Source: AP-15 sp963703855
Lineage (GTDB): Bacteria; Pseudomonadota; Alphaproteobacteria; ATCC43930; CGMCC-115725
Direction: 5' to 3'
Assembly: GCA_963703855.1 (NCBI GenBank)
Contig: CAVPFW010000022.1
Span: 248,001 to 312,000 of the forward strand
Length of the DNA: 64,000 bases
Shown: piece by piece, positions 35,418 to 42,981 of the stretch
How positions within the stretch are numbered: position 1 is the first letter of the stretch
How the letters are laid out: every line of letters starts with the position of its first letter
Position numbers and translations under genes: made by a program
The notes under the pieces: model-generated
What the model was told of the DNA's origin: nothing
What the model saw: the letters and a program-made list of their open reading frames with translations, nothing else
The model's database searches: none

Positions 35418-36215
35418 ATGACCGAATCCCCTTCCTACCGCGAGATCGGCGTCACCTGCGACGGCCATGTCGCCACCGTCGAGATGCGCCGGCCGCCGCA
35501 CAATTTTTTCGACAGCGCGCTCGTCGCCGAGATCGGCGCGGCGTTCGAGCGGCTCGACGCCGACCCGCAGTGCCGCGCCATCGTCCTCGCCGCCGAAGGG
35601 CGCTCGTTCTGCGCCGGCGCCGATTTCTCGCAGCGGCTCGAAACCGGCGCGGTGTCGCAGGGCACGCGCAGCAGCGCCGGCAAGCATCTCTACAAGGAAG
35701 CGGCCCGCTTGTTTCGCACGCGCAAGCCGATCGTCGCCGCGGTCCAGGGCGCCGCGGTCGGCGGCGGGCTCGGCCTTGCCCTCGTCGCCGATTTCCGCGT
35801 GACCTGCGCGGAGGCGCGGTTCAGCGCCAATTTCAACCGTCTCGGCTTTCATCCCGGCTTTGGCCTGACCGCGACCCTGCCGCGGCTCGTCGGCGCGCAG
35901 CAGACGGCGCTGCTGTTCTATACCGGCCGCCGCATTCCCGGCGACGAGGCGGTCCGCATCGGGCTCGCCGATCTGCTGGTGCCGCAGGCCGAGGTGCGCA
36001 GCGCGGCCCAGGCATTAGCACTCGAAATCGCGCAATCGGCGCCGCTCGCCGTCGTCTCGACGCGCGAGACCCTGCGCCGCGGGCTGATCGACGCGATCGA
36101 GGCGGCAACCGAGCGCGAGCTGGTCGAGCAGGACTGGCTGCGCCGCACCGAAGACTTCGCCGAGGGCGTCAAGGCGATGGCCGACCGCCGCCTGCCCGAT
36201 TTCCGCGGCCGCTGA
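35418..36215 (+). CDS. Enoyl-CoA hydratase/isomerase family protein
   Basis: A 265-residue crotonase-fold protein. Oxyanion-hole segments are present (GRSFCAGADF near residue 61-70; AAVGGGLGLAL near 113). In the region where classical hydratases carry their two catalytic glutamates this protein reads FNRLGFHPGFGLTATLPRLVG, with no glutamate at either slot. It may therefore do isomerase, hydrolase or other crotonase chemistry instead of hydration. It ends the catabolic module after the acyl-CoA ligase, separated from it by a REP pair. Confidence 0.85.
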   Translation: MTESPSYREIGVTCDGHVATVEMRRPPHNFFDSALVAEIGAAFERLDADPQCRAIVLAAEGRSFCAGADFSQRLETGAVSQGTRSSAGKHLYKEAARLFRTRKPIVAAVQGAAVGGGLGLALVADFRVTCAEARFSANFNRLGFHPGFGLTATLPRLVGAQQTALLFYTGRRIPGDEAVRIGLADLLVPQAEVRSAAQALALEIAQSAPLAVVSTRETLRRGLIDAIEAATERELVEQDWLRRTEDFAEGVKAMADRRLPDFRGR

Positions 36216-36282
36216 CCGGTTTCCTCCCTCTCTCCGCTTGCCGGGGGAGGGCCGGGGTGAGCGGCATCGCGGCTCCGCTCAT

Positions 36283-37176
36283 TCAGAACCGGCTGCGCAG
36301 CGCCGCGGCGGCGAGCCGCCAGCTCTGCAGCGGGTCGCGGCGCGCCAGCTCGGGAGCGAACGGATCGTTGCCGGCGCGCTCGAGTCGCTTCAGCGACCGT
36401 TCCGCGACCACCGCGGGCAACAGCGCCGGGACCGCCGCGCGCGCGATAGCGTCACGCCGGTCGCGCGCCGCTTGCAGGCGGCTCGCCGCCGCCGCGGCAA
36501 TTTCGGCGACCGCGACGCGCAGTGCGGGACCACTCCGCAGCCCCCGATAATCGCCTAAATCGAGGCCGGCGCGGGCGGCGACCTCGGCCGGAACAATCTG
36601 CCGCCCTGTGGCTGACAGGAATGGCAGCGCCCTGAGCAATCCGGCGAGCGCATAGGCGATGCCGATATCGCGCCCGGCGGCGGCGGCCGCTGCGTCGCGC
36701 GCCTCCAGCGTCTCCAGCGCGAGATAAACGAGCTGCGACGAGGTCCCCTCGGCATAGTCTTCGAGAGCGGCGAGGCTCGCCGGCGGTACTGCGTCGAAAT
36801 CGGTCGCGCGCGCGTCGATCAGCCGGTCGAAGCAATGCCGCGTCAGCCCCCACTCGCGGATTGTCGATGCCAGCGCCTCGGCGACAGGATGACGGCGCAC
36901 CGGTCCGCCGTCATAGGCGGCGGCGATGTTTTCGCGCCACCATTCGAGCCGGATTTGGCCCAAGGTCGGCTGGGTGACCATCTCGCGCACTCTTGCAATC
37001 TCGGAGTTGAAGGCGTAAAGCGCGAACAGCGCCTCGCGGCGCGCGGCCGGGGCAAACAGCGCGGTCTGGTACCGGTCGCGATCGCGATGCCGCACCAACG
37101 CCGCCACCGGCGATGACGCCGCCGCGCCGGCGGAACGTTGGGCTGGAACCGGCGTTTTTTCACGCACTCCGTTCAC
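36283..37176 (-). CDS. Squalene/phytoene-synthase-fold protein, NDUFAF6-like
   Basis: The roughly 297-residue protein belongs to the squalene/phytoene synthase superfamily but lacks the aspartate-rich D-x-x-x-D motifs: at the first site it reads FNSEIARVREMV. LEWWRENIAAAY, HPVAEALA and LEDYAEGTSSQLVYLALE follow the pattern of NDUFAF6, a mitochondrial complex I assembly factor. Enzyme activity is thus doubtful. In many alphaproteobacteria this gene follows Mth938 after secF; here superoxide dismutase and envelope genes intervene. The annotated start is GTG 37176, overlapping nothing and ending 20 bases from the divergent sodB start. Confidence 0.8.
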   Translation of the reverse strand: MNGVREKTPVPAQRSAGAAASSPVAALVRHRDRDRYQTALFAPAARREALFALYAFNSEIARVREMVTQPTLGQIRLEWWRENIAAAYDGGPVRRHPVAEALASTIREWGLTRHCFDRLIDARATDFDAVPPASLAALEDYAEGTSSQLVYLALETLEARDAAAAAAGRDIGIAYALAGLLRALPFLSATGRQIVPAEVAARAGLDLGDYRGLRSGPALRVAVAEIAAAAASRLQAARDRRDAIARAAVPALLPAVVAERSLKRLERAGNDPFAPELARRDPLQSWRLAAAALRSRF

Positions 37177-37196
37177 ACCAACCCGGGATGGTCGCC

Positions 37197-37799
37197 ATGG
37201 CTTTCGAACTGCCGCCCCTGCCCTACCCGAAGAACGCGCTCGAGCCGCACATTTCCGAGCGGACGATGGATTTCCATCACGGCAGGCATCACCAGGCCTA
37301 TGTCACGAACCTCAACAACCTGGTCAAGGGCTCCCCGCTGGAGAGCCAATCGCTCGAAGAGATCATCAAGGGGACGTACAAGGACACCTCGAAGACCGGC
37401 GTATTCAACAATGCCGCGCAGGTGTGGAACCACACCTTCTTTTGGCATTCGATGAAACCGCAGGGCGGCGGCGCGCCGAGCGGCAACCTCGCCGCGGCGA
37501 TCACCCGCGATTGCGGCGGCATCGACAAGTTCAAGGAGCAGTTCAAAGCCGCCGCGGTCGGCCAGTTCGGCAGCGGCTGGGCCTGGCTCGTCGCCGACAA
37601 GGGCCAGCTCAAGATCGTCCCCACGGCGAACGCGGTCGACCCGCTGGCCGAAGGCCAGACCGCGCTCCTCACCTGCGACGTGTGGGAGCACGCCTATTAT
37701 CTCGACTTCCAGAACCGCCGCCCCGATTTCGTGCAGGCGTTTCTCGACCACCTGGTGAACTGGGACTTCGCCGCCCAGAACCTCGCCAAGGCCGGCTGA
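37197..37799 (+). CDS. sodB: Superoxide dismutase, Fe (or Mn) type
   Basis: The 200-residue cytoplasmic Fe/Mn superoxide dismutase is about normal length. The metal ligands are visible in order: HHGRHHQAYV (first His), WNHTFFWHSM (second His), and DVWEHAYYLDF (Asp and His). AAVGQFGSGWAWLV and the GGGAPSG stretch favour the iron type. Start ATG 37197; an ATG three codons upstream (37188) is an alternative. The gene is divergent from the NDUFAF6-like gene and is followed by a GC-rich hairpin. Confidence 0.94.
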   Translation: MAFELPPLPYPKNALEPHISERTMDFHHGRHHQAYVTNLNNLVKGSPLESQSLEEIIKGTYKDTSKTGVFNNAAQVWNHTFFWHSMKPQGGGAPSGNLAAAITRDCGGIDKFKEQFKAAAVGQFGSGWAWLVADKGQLKIVPTANAVDPLAEGQTALLTCDVWEHAYYLDFQNRRPDFVQAFLDHLVNWDFAAQNLAKAG

Positions 37800-37805
37800 G
37801 CCCGC

Positions 37806-37839
37806 ATCCGACAGCCCCCTCCCCGCCCGGAGGGGGCAA
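37806..37839 (+). terminator. Possible terminator hairpin after sodB
   Basis: CCCCCTCCCCGCCCGGAGGGGGC forms a GC-rich stem just after the sodB stop, between convergent genes. There is no clear T-run. Confidence 0.4.
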
Positions 37840-37851
37840 CGGCCCGGCCGA

Positions 37852-38085
37852 TCAAAGGTGAACACCGCGGTCGAGCAGCACGGCGGTGTATTCGCGATAG
37901 GTCATCCCGAGCGCCTCCGCGCGTATGAGGCGGGCAAGCGCAATTTCACGCGGCGGCGTCTTCCACGCCCGCGCATGCGCTTTTCTCCAGCAGAAGGCGC
38001 GCCAATCGGCTCCCGGGTCGAGCGGCGGCCCGCCATTATGGCCGAGGCCGGCAGGAGCGAAAGGTAGACCGCCATCGGGGACCAT
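37852..38085 (-). CDS. Small conserved protein with GHNGGPP motif
   Basis: The 77-residue protein has GLGHNGGPPLD at residues 14-24, tryptophans in the middle (WRAFCWRKAHARAW), and a C-terminal segment (RAEALGMTYREYTAVLLDRG) that looks like a small helical or ribbon-helix domain. I recognise the GHNGGPP/GMTYREYT pattern as widespread in alphaproteobacteria, often multi-copy, with no known function. Start at 38085. It converges on sodB and is separated from other genes by non-coding DNA. Confidence 0.7.
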   Translation of the reverse strand: MVPDGGLPFAPAGLGHNGGPPLDPGADWRAFCWRKAHARAWKTPPREIALARLIRAEALGMTYREYTAVLLDRGVHL

Positions 38086-38182
38086 CGCGGCAATTTGATC
38101 GATTCACGCCCGACTGTGCAACGACCCGTCGCTAACCTCCGTGTCGGACTCCGGGCACCGAGCCGATTTTAAAACAGCGAAA

Positions 38183-38205
38183 AAGCCCCGCCGGCGGCGG
38201 GGCTT
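38183..38205 (-). terminator. Rho-independent terminator
   Basis: On the minus strand the stem AAGCCCCGCC-GCC-GGCGGGGCTT is followed by TTTCGCTGTTTT. It lies 25 bases after the stop of the Spy-like gene and should end that transcript. Confidence 0.75.
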
Positions 38206-38229
38206 CGCTCGGATCGGCGGCGAGAACGG

Positions 38230-38757
38230 CTACTCGGTGCGGCCGGTCTGCACCTTGCGCTGGGCGTGCTTCTCGGCGTTGGCCCGGAACACCTGGTCGG
38301 TCAGCTGTTTCTGCTGATCCGGCATCGCGTTGTAGAGGCTCGCGAACGCCGGCACGAGCTTTTGCAGATGCTGCGCGTGGGCGTCGGCGATCTGCTGATA
38401 GGACTGCATGTTCTGCACCGCGTTCATCGTCGGGTATTGCTGGGCGCGCTGCATGAACGCCTGATCCATGTCGCGCGCGTTGTCGCGCATGACCGCGGCG
38501 AACTGCTCCCACTGCGGCTCCTCGGCCGCGGTGATGCGCAGCTGCGCACGCAGCTCTTTGATGTGGCTTTCGACGCGCTCCTCGGCATTCTTGCCGGGCG
38601 CGGGGTGGGACGCCAGCGGCGACGCCGCGGCCGCGGGCGGCGTGCTGGGCGCGGTGGGCTGGGTCGATTGCGCAGGCTGAGCCAGCGCCGCGGCGGGAAG
38701 GGCCAGCAGCACGACGATGGCTGCGGAGGCGAGATTGGCCGAACGGACTCTCTTCAT
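38230..38757 (-). CDS. Periplasmic Spy/CpxP-like (LTXXQ-motif) protein
   Basis: The 175-residue secreted protein has a signal peptide at residues 1-26 (AAIVVLLALPAAALAQ), a Pro/Ala/Thr/Ser-rich linker, then a helical domain (HIKELRAQLRITAAEEPQWEQF) typical of the Spy/CpxP-like periplasmic family with the LxITxxE.PxW pattern. Two further helices rich in Gln and Ala follow. It is probably a periplasmic chaperone or envelope-stress protein. It is divergent from nothing close; a second small secreted protein is encoded 100 bases upstream. A terminator follows. Confidence 0.85.
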   Translation of the reverse strand: MKRVRSANLASAAIVVLLALPAAALAQPAQSTQPTAPSTPPAAAASPLASHPAPGKNAEERVESHIKELRAQLRITAAEEPQWEQFAAVMRDNARDMDQAFMQRAQQYPTMNAVQNMQSYQQIADAHAQHLQKLVPAFASLYNAMPDQQKQLTDQVFRANAEKHAQRKVQTGRTE

Positions 38758-38857
38758 GGGGATCGTTCCTCGGTTTGACGTTGGCCGCGTGACGACGGCG
38801 TCATTGAACAGGCGGCGAGGCGACAGCCGCAGACCGGCGCACCCCGCCGCGCGGCGC

Positions 38858-39175
38858 TCAGTAGCCGCCATAGCCGTAATAGACGGCCGGCGGTGGCGGG
38901 GCGTAATAGCCCGCGGGCGGCCCGTAATAGACTGGCGGCGGCGCGTAATACCGGTTCGAGGCGATCGCGGCACCGACGCCCAGGCCGACGATCCCACCGA
39001 TGATCGCGGCACCCGCGGCGCCGCCCCCGTTGTTGTAATGACGGTAGTTACCCCCGTACCCGCCGCGATTATCCCCGTGCCCGCCGCGATGCCAATCCTC
39101 CGCATGAGCGGTGGCAGGCGCCAGCGCGAGGCCCGCGATAAGCGCCGCAGTCAGGACGCGTACATGCATGATCAT
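38858..39175 (-). CDS. Small secreted glycine-zipper protein with Tyr/Pro-rich tail
   Basis: The 105-residue product has a signal peptide (residues 1-25, ending ATAHA), a His/Gly/Asn-rich segment (RGGHGDNRGGYGGNY), a glycine-zipper hydrophobic helix (AAIIGGIVGLGVGAAIA) and a C-terminal tail of repeated YYxPPPxYYGPP units. This is the shape of small envelope-anchored proteins in alphaproteobacteria, with no known function. The ATG at 39175 is used; 39169 is an in-frame alternative. The GC content and repeats explain why this protein has no clear homologue by eye. Confidence 0.75.
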   Translation of the reverse strand: MIMHVRVLTAALIAGLALAPATAHAEDWHRGGHGDNRGGYGGNYRHYNNGGGAAGAAIIGGIVGLGVGAAIASNRYYAPPPVYYGPPAGYYAPPPPAVYYGYGGY

Positions 39176-39324
39176 TTTCAGCTCGCTGTGACTGTTTCTT
39201 GGGAAACGGCCGCGCCCGCCGAATCATTCCAGACAGAGGTACCGAATGCCGGCCCAAGGTCTTTCTTGGCGATGATACGCGGCGTCCCTCGGAACACGCC
39301 CTTGGGCTATTCGCCTGCCAGCCG

Positions 39325-39699
39325 TCAGCGCGGCGGGATCAGCGCCGCTGCGACCTTGCGGTTCTCGGCGATCAGCACGTTGTAGGTGCGGCAGGCGGCG
39401 CCGGTATCCATCGGCTCCGGCACGATCCCGGCCCGGCGCAGCGCGGCGCGCAACTCGTTGCCCACGGCCGCCATTCTGGCGCCGAGCCCGAGCAGCAGGA
39501 TCTCGACCCCGCCATGCTCGATGACCGGCCGCAGGCTTTCCCAGCCGACCGCCGCGGCATCGATGGCCGTCCACGGCAGGGTCAGATCGGGAAAGACCAG
39601 CACCGGGCCGTGCCAGACGACCCCGCTGACGCGGAACCCACTCGGCCCATAGCGCTCGATGAGCTGGCGGCCGGCCGGGACGACGAGGGTCAGATCCAT
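39325..39699 (-). CDS. Mth938-like domain protein
   Basis: The 124-residue single-domain protein belongs to the Mth938/NDUFAF3 fold. PAGRQLIERYGPSGFRVSG at the start, a VLVFPD strand, EILLLGLGAR and GIVPEPMDTGAACRTYN are family blocks. NDUFAF3 is a complex I assembly factor in mitochondria, so with the NDUFAF6-like protein nearby this gene supports an ancestral complex I assembly role. It lies 16 bases downstream of secF on the same strand, the usual alphaproteobacterial place. Confidence 0.85.
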   Translation of the reverse strand: MDLTLVVPAGRQLIERYGPSGFRVSGVVWHGPVLVFPDLTLPWTAIDAAAVGWESLRPVIEHGGVEILLLGLGARMAAVGNELRAALRRAGIVPEPMDTGAACRTYNVLIAENRKVAAALIPPR

Positions 39700-39715
39700 C
39701 GCCGCCGCGACGGGG

Positions 39716-40666
39716 TCAGCGTGCCCGAGAGACCGGGGCCTTCGCCGCTTCGCTCGCGCGCGCGACGACGGCGCGGTTCGGTCGCACGTAGTAGAGGATC
39801 GGCGCGGCGATGAACAGCGACGAATAGGTACCGATCACGACGCCCCACAGCATCGCGATGCTGAACCCGCGCAATACCTCGCCGCCCAGGAACAGCAAGG
39901 ACAGCACCGCGAGCGCCACAGTGCTGACGGTCAGGATCGTGCGCGACAGGGTTTCGTTCAAAGCGAGGTTGATCAGATCCCGGAACGGCATCGTGCGGTA
40001 TTTGCGCAAGGATTCGCGCACCCGGTCGTAGATCACGACGGTGTCGTTGACCGAATAACCGGCGACGGTGAGGATTGCCGCCAAGGTCGTCAGGTTGAAT
40101 TCGAGATGAAACAGCGCGAACAGCCCGACCGTGGTGATCACGTCGTGCACGGTTGAGACCATCCCGCCGACGCCGAACTGCCATTCGAAGCGGAAGCCGA
40201 TATAGAGGGCGATCGCGATCAGCGCCAGAATGGTCGCGATCACCCCGGCACGGATCAACTCGCTGCCCACGCTCGGGCCGACGACCTCGATCCGGCGATA
40301 GTCGATCCCCGCCCCCAATGCCTTGCGCGCGAGCTCGACCGCCTGCTCCTGAGCGGCATCGCCGCCGGGCTGGCGCGGCAACCGGATCAGCACGTCGGTC
40401 GGCGGGCCGAAGCCCTGCAGCGAGGCGTCGCCGACATGCAGCGCGTCGAGCTTTTGCCGCATCTCGGCGAGGTTGGCCGGGCCGGTCGTGACCCGGACCT
40501 CGATCAGGGTGCCGCCGACGAAGTCGATGCCGTAATTGAGCCCGACGGTCAGGAACAGCCCGATCGACGACAAGGTCAGCAGCGCCGAAAAGGCAAAGCC
40601 CGCCCAGTGCCATTTCATGAAGTCGATCTTCGGCGTGCGCCGGATGACGATCAGCGGTCTCAACAA
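39716..40666 (-). CDS. secF: Protein translocase subunit SecF
   Basis: The 316-residue membrane subunit of SecDF uses the proton gradient to help pull proteins out of the Sec channel. TM1 is followed by the SecF signature YGIDFVGGTLIEVR, the periplasmic domain, then five more helices with VHDVITTVGLFA, VAGYSVNDTVVIYDRVRES, and ALNETLSRTILT. It starts at 40666, downstream of secD with a REP pair in the gap, and is followed by the Mth938 gene. Intact. Confidence 0.95.
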   Translation of the reverse strand: MLRPLIVIRRTPKIDFMKWHWAGFAFSALLTLSSIGLFLTVGLNYGIDFVGGTLIEVRVTTGPANLAEMRQKLDALHVGDASLQGFGPPTDVLIRLPRQPGGDAAQEQAVELARKALGAGIDYRRIEVVGPSVGSELIRAGVIATILALIAIALYIGFRFEWQFGVGGMVSTVHDVITTVGLFALFHLEFNLTTLAAILTVAGYSVNDTVVIYDRVRESLRKYRTMPFRDLINLALNETLSRTILTVSTVALAVLSLLFLGGEVLRGFSIAMLWGVVIGTYSSLFIAAPILYYVRPNRAVVARASEAAKAPVSRAR

Positions 40667-40685
40667 AGCGGCAGGACTCCCCCTT

Positions 40686-40776
40686 CGTCATGCCCGGGCT
40701 CGACCCGGGCATCGATGCACCGCCTGACCAGGATCGGGCGCCGTCCGGGTTGCCGGGTCGAGCCCGGCGATGACGG
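40686..40776. repeat. REP pair in inverted orientation between secF and secD
   Basis: The left hairpin is TGCCCGGGCTCGACCCGGGCA preceded by CGTCA (40686-40712). The right hairpin is TGCCGGGTCGAGCCCGGCGATGACGG (40751-40776). The pair has outward GTCA/TGAC ends and fills most of the 127-base secD-secF gap. Confidence 0.75.
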
Positions 40777-40793
40777 TCTGCGGCGACCCCGGT

Positions 40794-42372
40794 TCAAATC
40801 GGTATCATCTTCGGCTTCCACCGGCGCACCCAGGTCACGATCAGCAGCCGGGTCACCAGGATCGCGGAAAACAGCGAGGTCAGGACGCCGATGCTGAGGG
40901 TCACGGCAAAGCCCTTGACCGGCCCCGAGCCCAGCCAAAACATCAGCGCGCCGGCGACCAGGGTGGTGATATGGCTGTCGAGGATGGTGCCGAAGGCCCT
41001 CTTGAACCCGGCGTCGAGCGAGGAGAGCATCGTGCGGCCGGCCCGCAATTCCTCGCGGATGCGCTCGTAGATCAGGACGTTGGCGTCGACCGCCATGCCC
41101 ATCGTCAGGGCGATGCCGGCGATCCCCGGCAGGGTCAGGGTGGCGCCGAGCAGGGACAGGCTGCCGAGCATCAGGCACAGATTGAAGAACAACGCGATGT
41201 CGGCGAACACGCCGAACAGGCCGTAGAACAGGATCATGAAGACGACGACGAGCGCCACCCCGACGAAGCACGCGGTGGCCCCGGCATGGATCGAATCGGC
41301 GCCGAGATCGGGGCCGACGGTGCGCTCCTCGAGGATCGTGATCGGGGCCGGCAAGGCGCCGGCCCGCAGCAGCAGCGCGAGATCGCTCGCCGACTGGACC
41401 GTAAAGCTGCCGGAAATGATGCCGCTGCCGCCGAGGATCGCCTCGCGGATGACCGGCGCGCTGATCACCTTGTTGTCGAGGACGATGGCGAAGGGCTTGC
41501 CGACATTCTCGCGCGTCGCGTCGCCGAACCGCTTGGCGCCGACCGCGTCGAAGCGGAAGCTGACGACCGGGTCGCTGTTCTGAAAGGTCGGCTGGGCGTC
41601 GACCAGGGTGTCGCCGCCGACCATCACCCGCTTGCGCACGACATAGGCGCCGGGGCCGACCCGCACGCCGACTCTCCTCCTCGGCCGGCAGAACCTCGTC
41701 GCCGAGCGGCAGACGGCCGCTTCGCGCCTCCTCGACCGACACGCCGGTATCGACGAGCTGAAAGGTCAGTTTGGCGGTGCGGCCCAGCAGCGCCTTGACC
41801 CGCTCCGGATTGTCGACCCCCGGCAGCTGGACCAGGATGCGGTCCTGCCCCTCGCGCTCGATGGTCGGCTCCTTGGTGCCGGTCTCGTCGATGCGGCGGC
41901 GGATGATCTCGATCGACTGGTCGACCGCCTGGCGGCGGCGCGCGTCGGTCGCAACCGCGCTGAAGCCGATCGTCCCCGAGCCGTCGGGCTGGATCGCAAC
42001 GGTCAGATCCGGGTCGATTTTGGCCAGCGCCTGGCGCGCGTCATCTAAGCGGTTGGGTTCGCGGATCGTGAACACGATCGCATCGCCTTTGAGGTCGAGG
42101 CCGGTGTAGCCGATATTGGCGTCGCGCAGCGCGTTGCGCACATTGTCGATGATCGAGTTCAGGCGCTCGCGCTCGGCCGCCGCGACATCGACTTCGAGCA
42201 GCAAATAGGAGCCGCCGCGCAGGTCGAGCCCGAGCGACACCTGCTTGTGCGGCACGATTTCGGGAAGCTGCGCCAGCAGGCGTGGGCTGACCAGGTTGGG
42301 CGCCGACAACAGCACGCCCAGCGCGCACACCGCGCAGATCAGCAGGATTTTCCAGTTCGCGAAGTAGAGCAT
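40794..42372 (-). CDS. secD: Protein translocase subunit SecD, frameshifted as sequenced
   Basis: From ATG 42372 (MLYFANWKILL) the first frame gives TM1, the SecD signature LGLDLRGGSYLLLEVD and VQLPGVDNPERVK. After LPAEEE, near 41680, it breaks and the frame one base over continues VRVGPGAYVVRKRV, then EERTVGPDLGADSI, FVGVALVVVFMILFY, MAVDANVLIYERIREEL and LGSGPVKGFAVTLSIG to the stop at 40794. Removing one base in GAGGAGGAGAGTCGG restores a normal SecD of about 525 residues. Because SecD is important and all its motifs are intact, an error in the sequence is more likely than a true loss. It lies between yajC and secF, but a GIY-YIG gene interrupts the yajC-secD gap. Confidence 0.85.
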
Positions 42373-42436
42373 GCTCAGTTGATCCGAGCCGAGGCAGCCA
42401 TGCGGCACAGCGTTTCGGTCACGCAACTCCGATCCG

Positions 42437-42462
42437 CGTCATGGCTGGGCTTGACCCGGCCA
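42437..42462 (+). repeat. REP element, left flank of GIY-YIG gene
   Basis: CGTCATGGCTGGGCTTGACC then CGGCCA: a 26-base element with a GGCTGGG-CTTGA-CCCGGCC hairpin. Its reverse complement recurs at 42807-42832 with one mismatch, so the two bracket the GIY-YIG gene. Confidence 0.8.
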
Positions 42463-42509
42463 ACTCGGGGACCGTTGCAATCGCATTCGCTGATGCCGCG
42501 AGTGAGATC

Positions 42510-42797
42510 ATGCGCGGCGGGTGGGTCTATATCGTAACCAATCGGCGGGACGGGACGCTCTATGTTGGAGTCACCAGCAACCTCGCCAAGCGCGCGTGGG
42601 AGCATCGGGACGGCGCGGCCGAGGGGTTCACGCAACGATATCGCCTGAAGCGCCTTGTTTGGGCAGAGCGTCATGAAGATATCCGCTCGGCGATCCAACG
42701 CGAAAGGACCATGAAACATTGGCCCCGGGCGTGGAAAATCGATCTGATCGTCGCTCAGAACCCGGACTGGACCGACCTCTACGATCAACTCTTCTGA
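42510..42797 (+). CDS. GIY-YIG nuclease family protein (UPF0213/COG2827 type)
   Basis: The 95-residue single-domain protein has GIY-YIG motifs GWVYIV (residues 4-9) and LYVGVT (15-21), the conserved arginine and histidine in LAKRAWEHR, and the metal glutamate in AIQRERTMKHW. WKIDLI and a DLYDQLF tail are typical of the short bacterial family with many copies per genome in alphaproteobacteria. The frame could start earlier, at ATG 42441, but that part is REP sequence. The gene runs opposite to yajC and secD and lies in their gap, with an inverted REP copy on each side; the right copy begins nine bases after the stop. Cutting activity is inferred only from the fold. Confidence 0.85.
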   Translation: MRGGWVYIVTNRRDGTLYVGVTSNLAKRAWEHRDGAAEGFTQRYRLKRLVWAERHEDIRSAIQRERTMKHWPRAWKIDLIVAQNPDWTDLYDQLF

Positions 42798-42806
42798 TCC
42801 CTGGGA

Positions 42807-42832
42807 TGGCCGGGTCAAGCCCGGCCATGACG
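42807..42832 (-). repeat. REP element, right flank of GIY-YIG gene
   Basis: TGGCCGGGTCAAGCCCGGCC then ATGACG is the inverted copy of the element at 42437-42462 (25 of 26 bases). A partial further copy (CCCGGCCATGACC) is at about 42857-42869. Confidence 0.8.
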
Positions 42833-42981
42833 AAAAAAGGGGTGCTGGTACATCAGCCCGGCCATGACCGCTTCTATTCAATCGTTACGCTGATCTCCGC
42901 GCGGTTCAATTGGAGCATGTCGCGCCCGGACAATCGGTTCGATTTTTGCGCACAGGATGCCGCATGGCTTTCGTCCTCCGG

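Noticed and set aside
37857..38067. Plus-strand frame overlapping the GHNGGPP gene
   Set aside because: Antisense shadow without homology; the minus-strand protein matches a known small family.
41640..41700. Programmed ribosomal frameshift in secD
   Set aside because: There is no slippery heptamer or downstream structure that I can see, and similar one-base breaks occur in unrelated genes, so a sequence error is simpler.
42441..42509. Upstream ATG for the GIY-YIG gene (MAGLDPANSG...)
   Set aside because: The extra residues are translated from the REP palindrome and not part of the domain.
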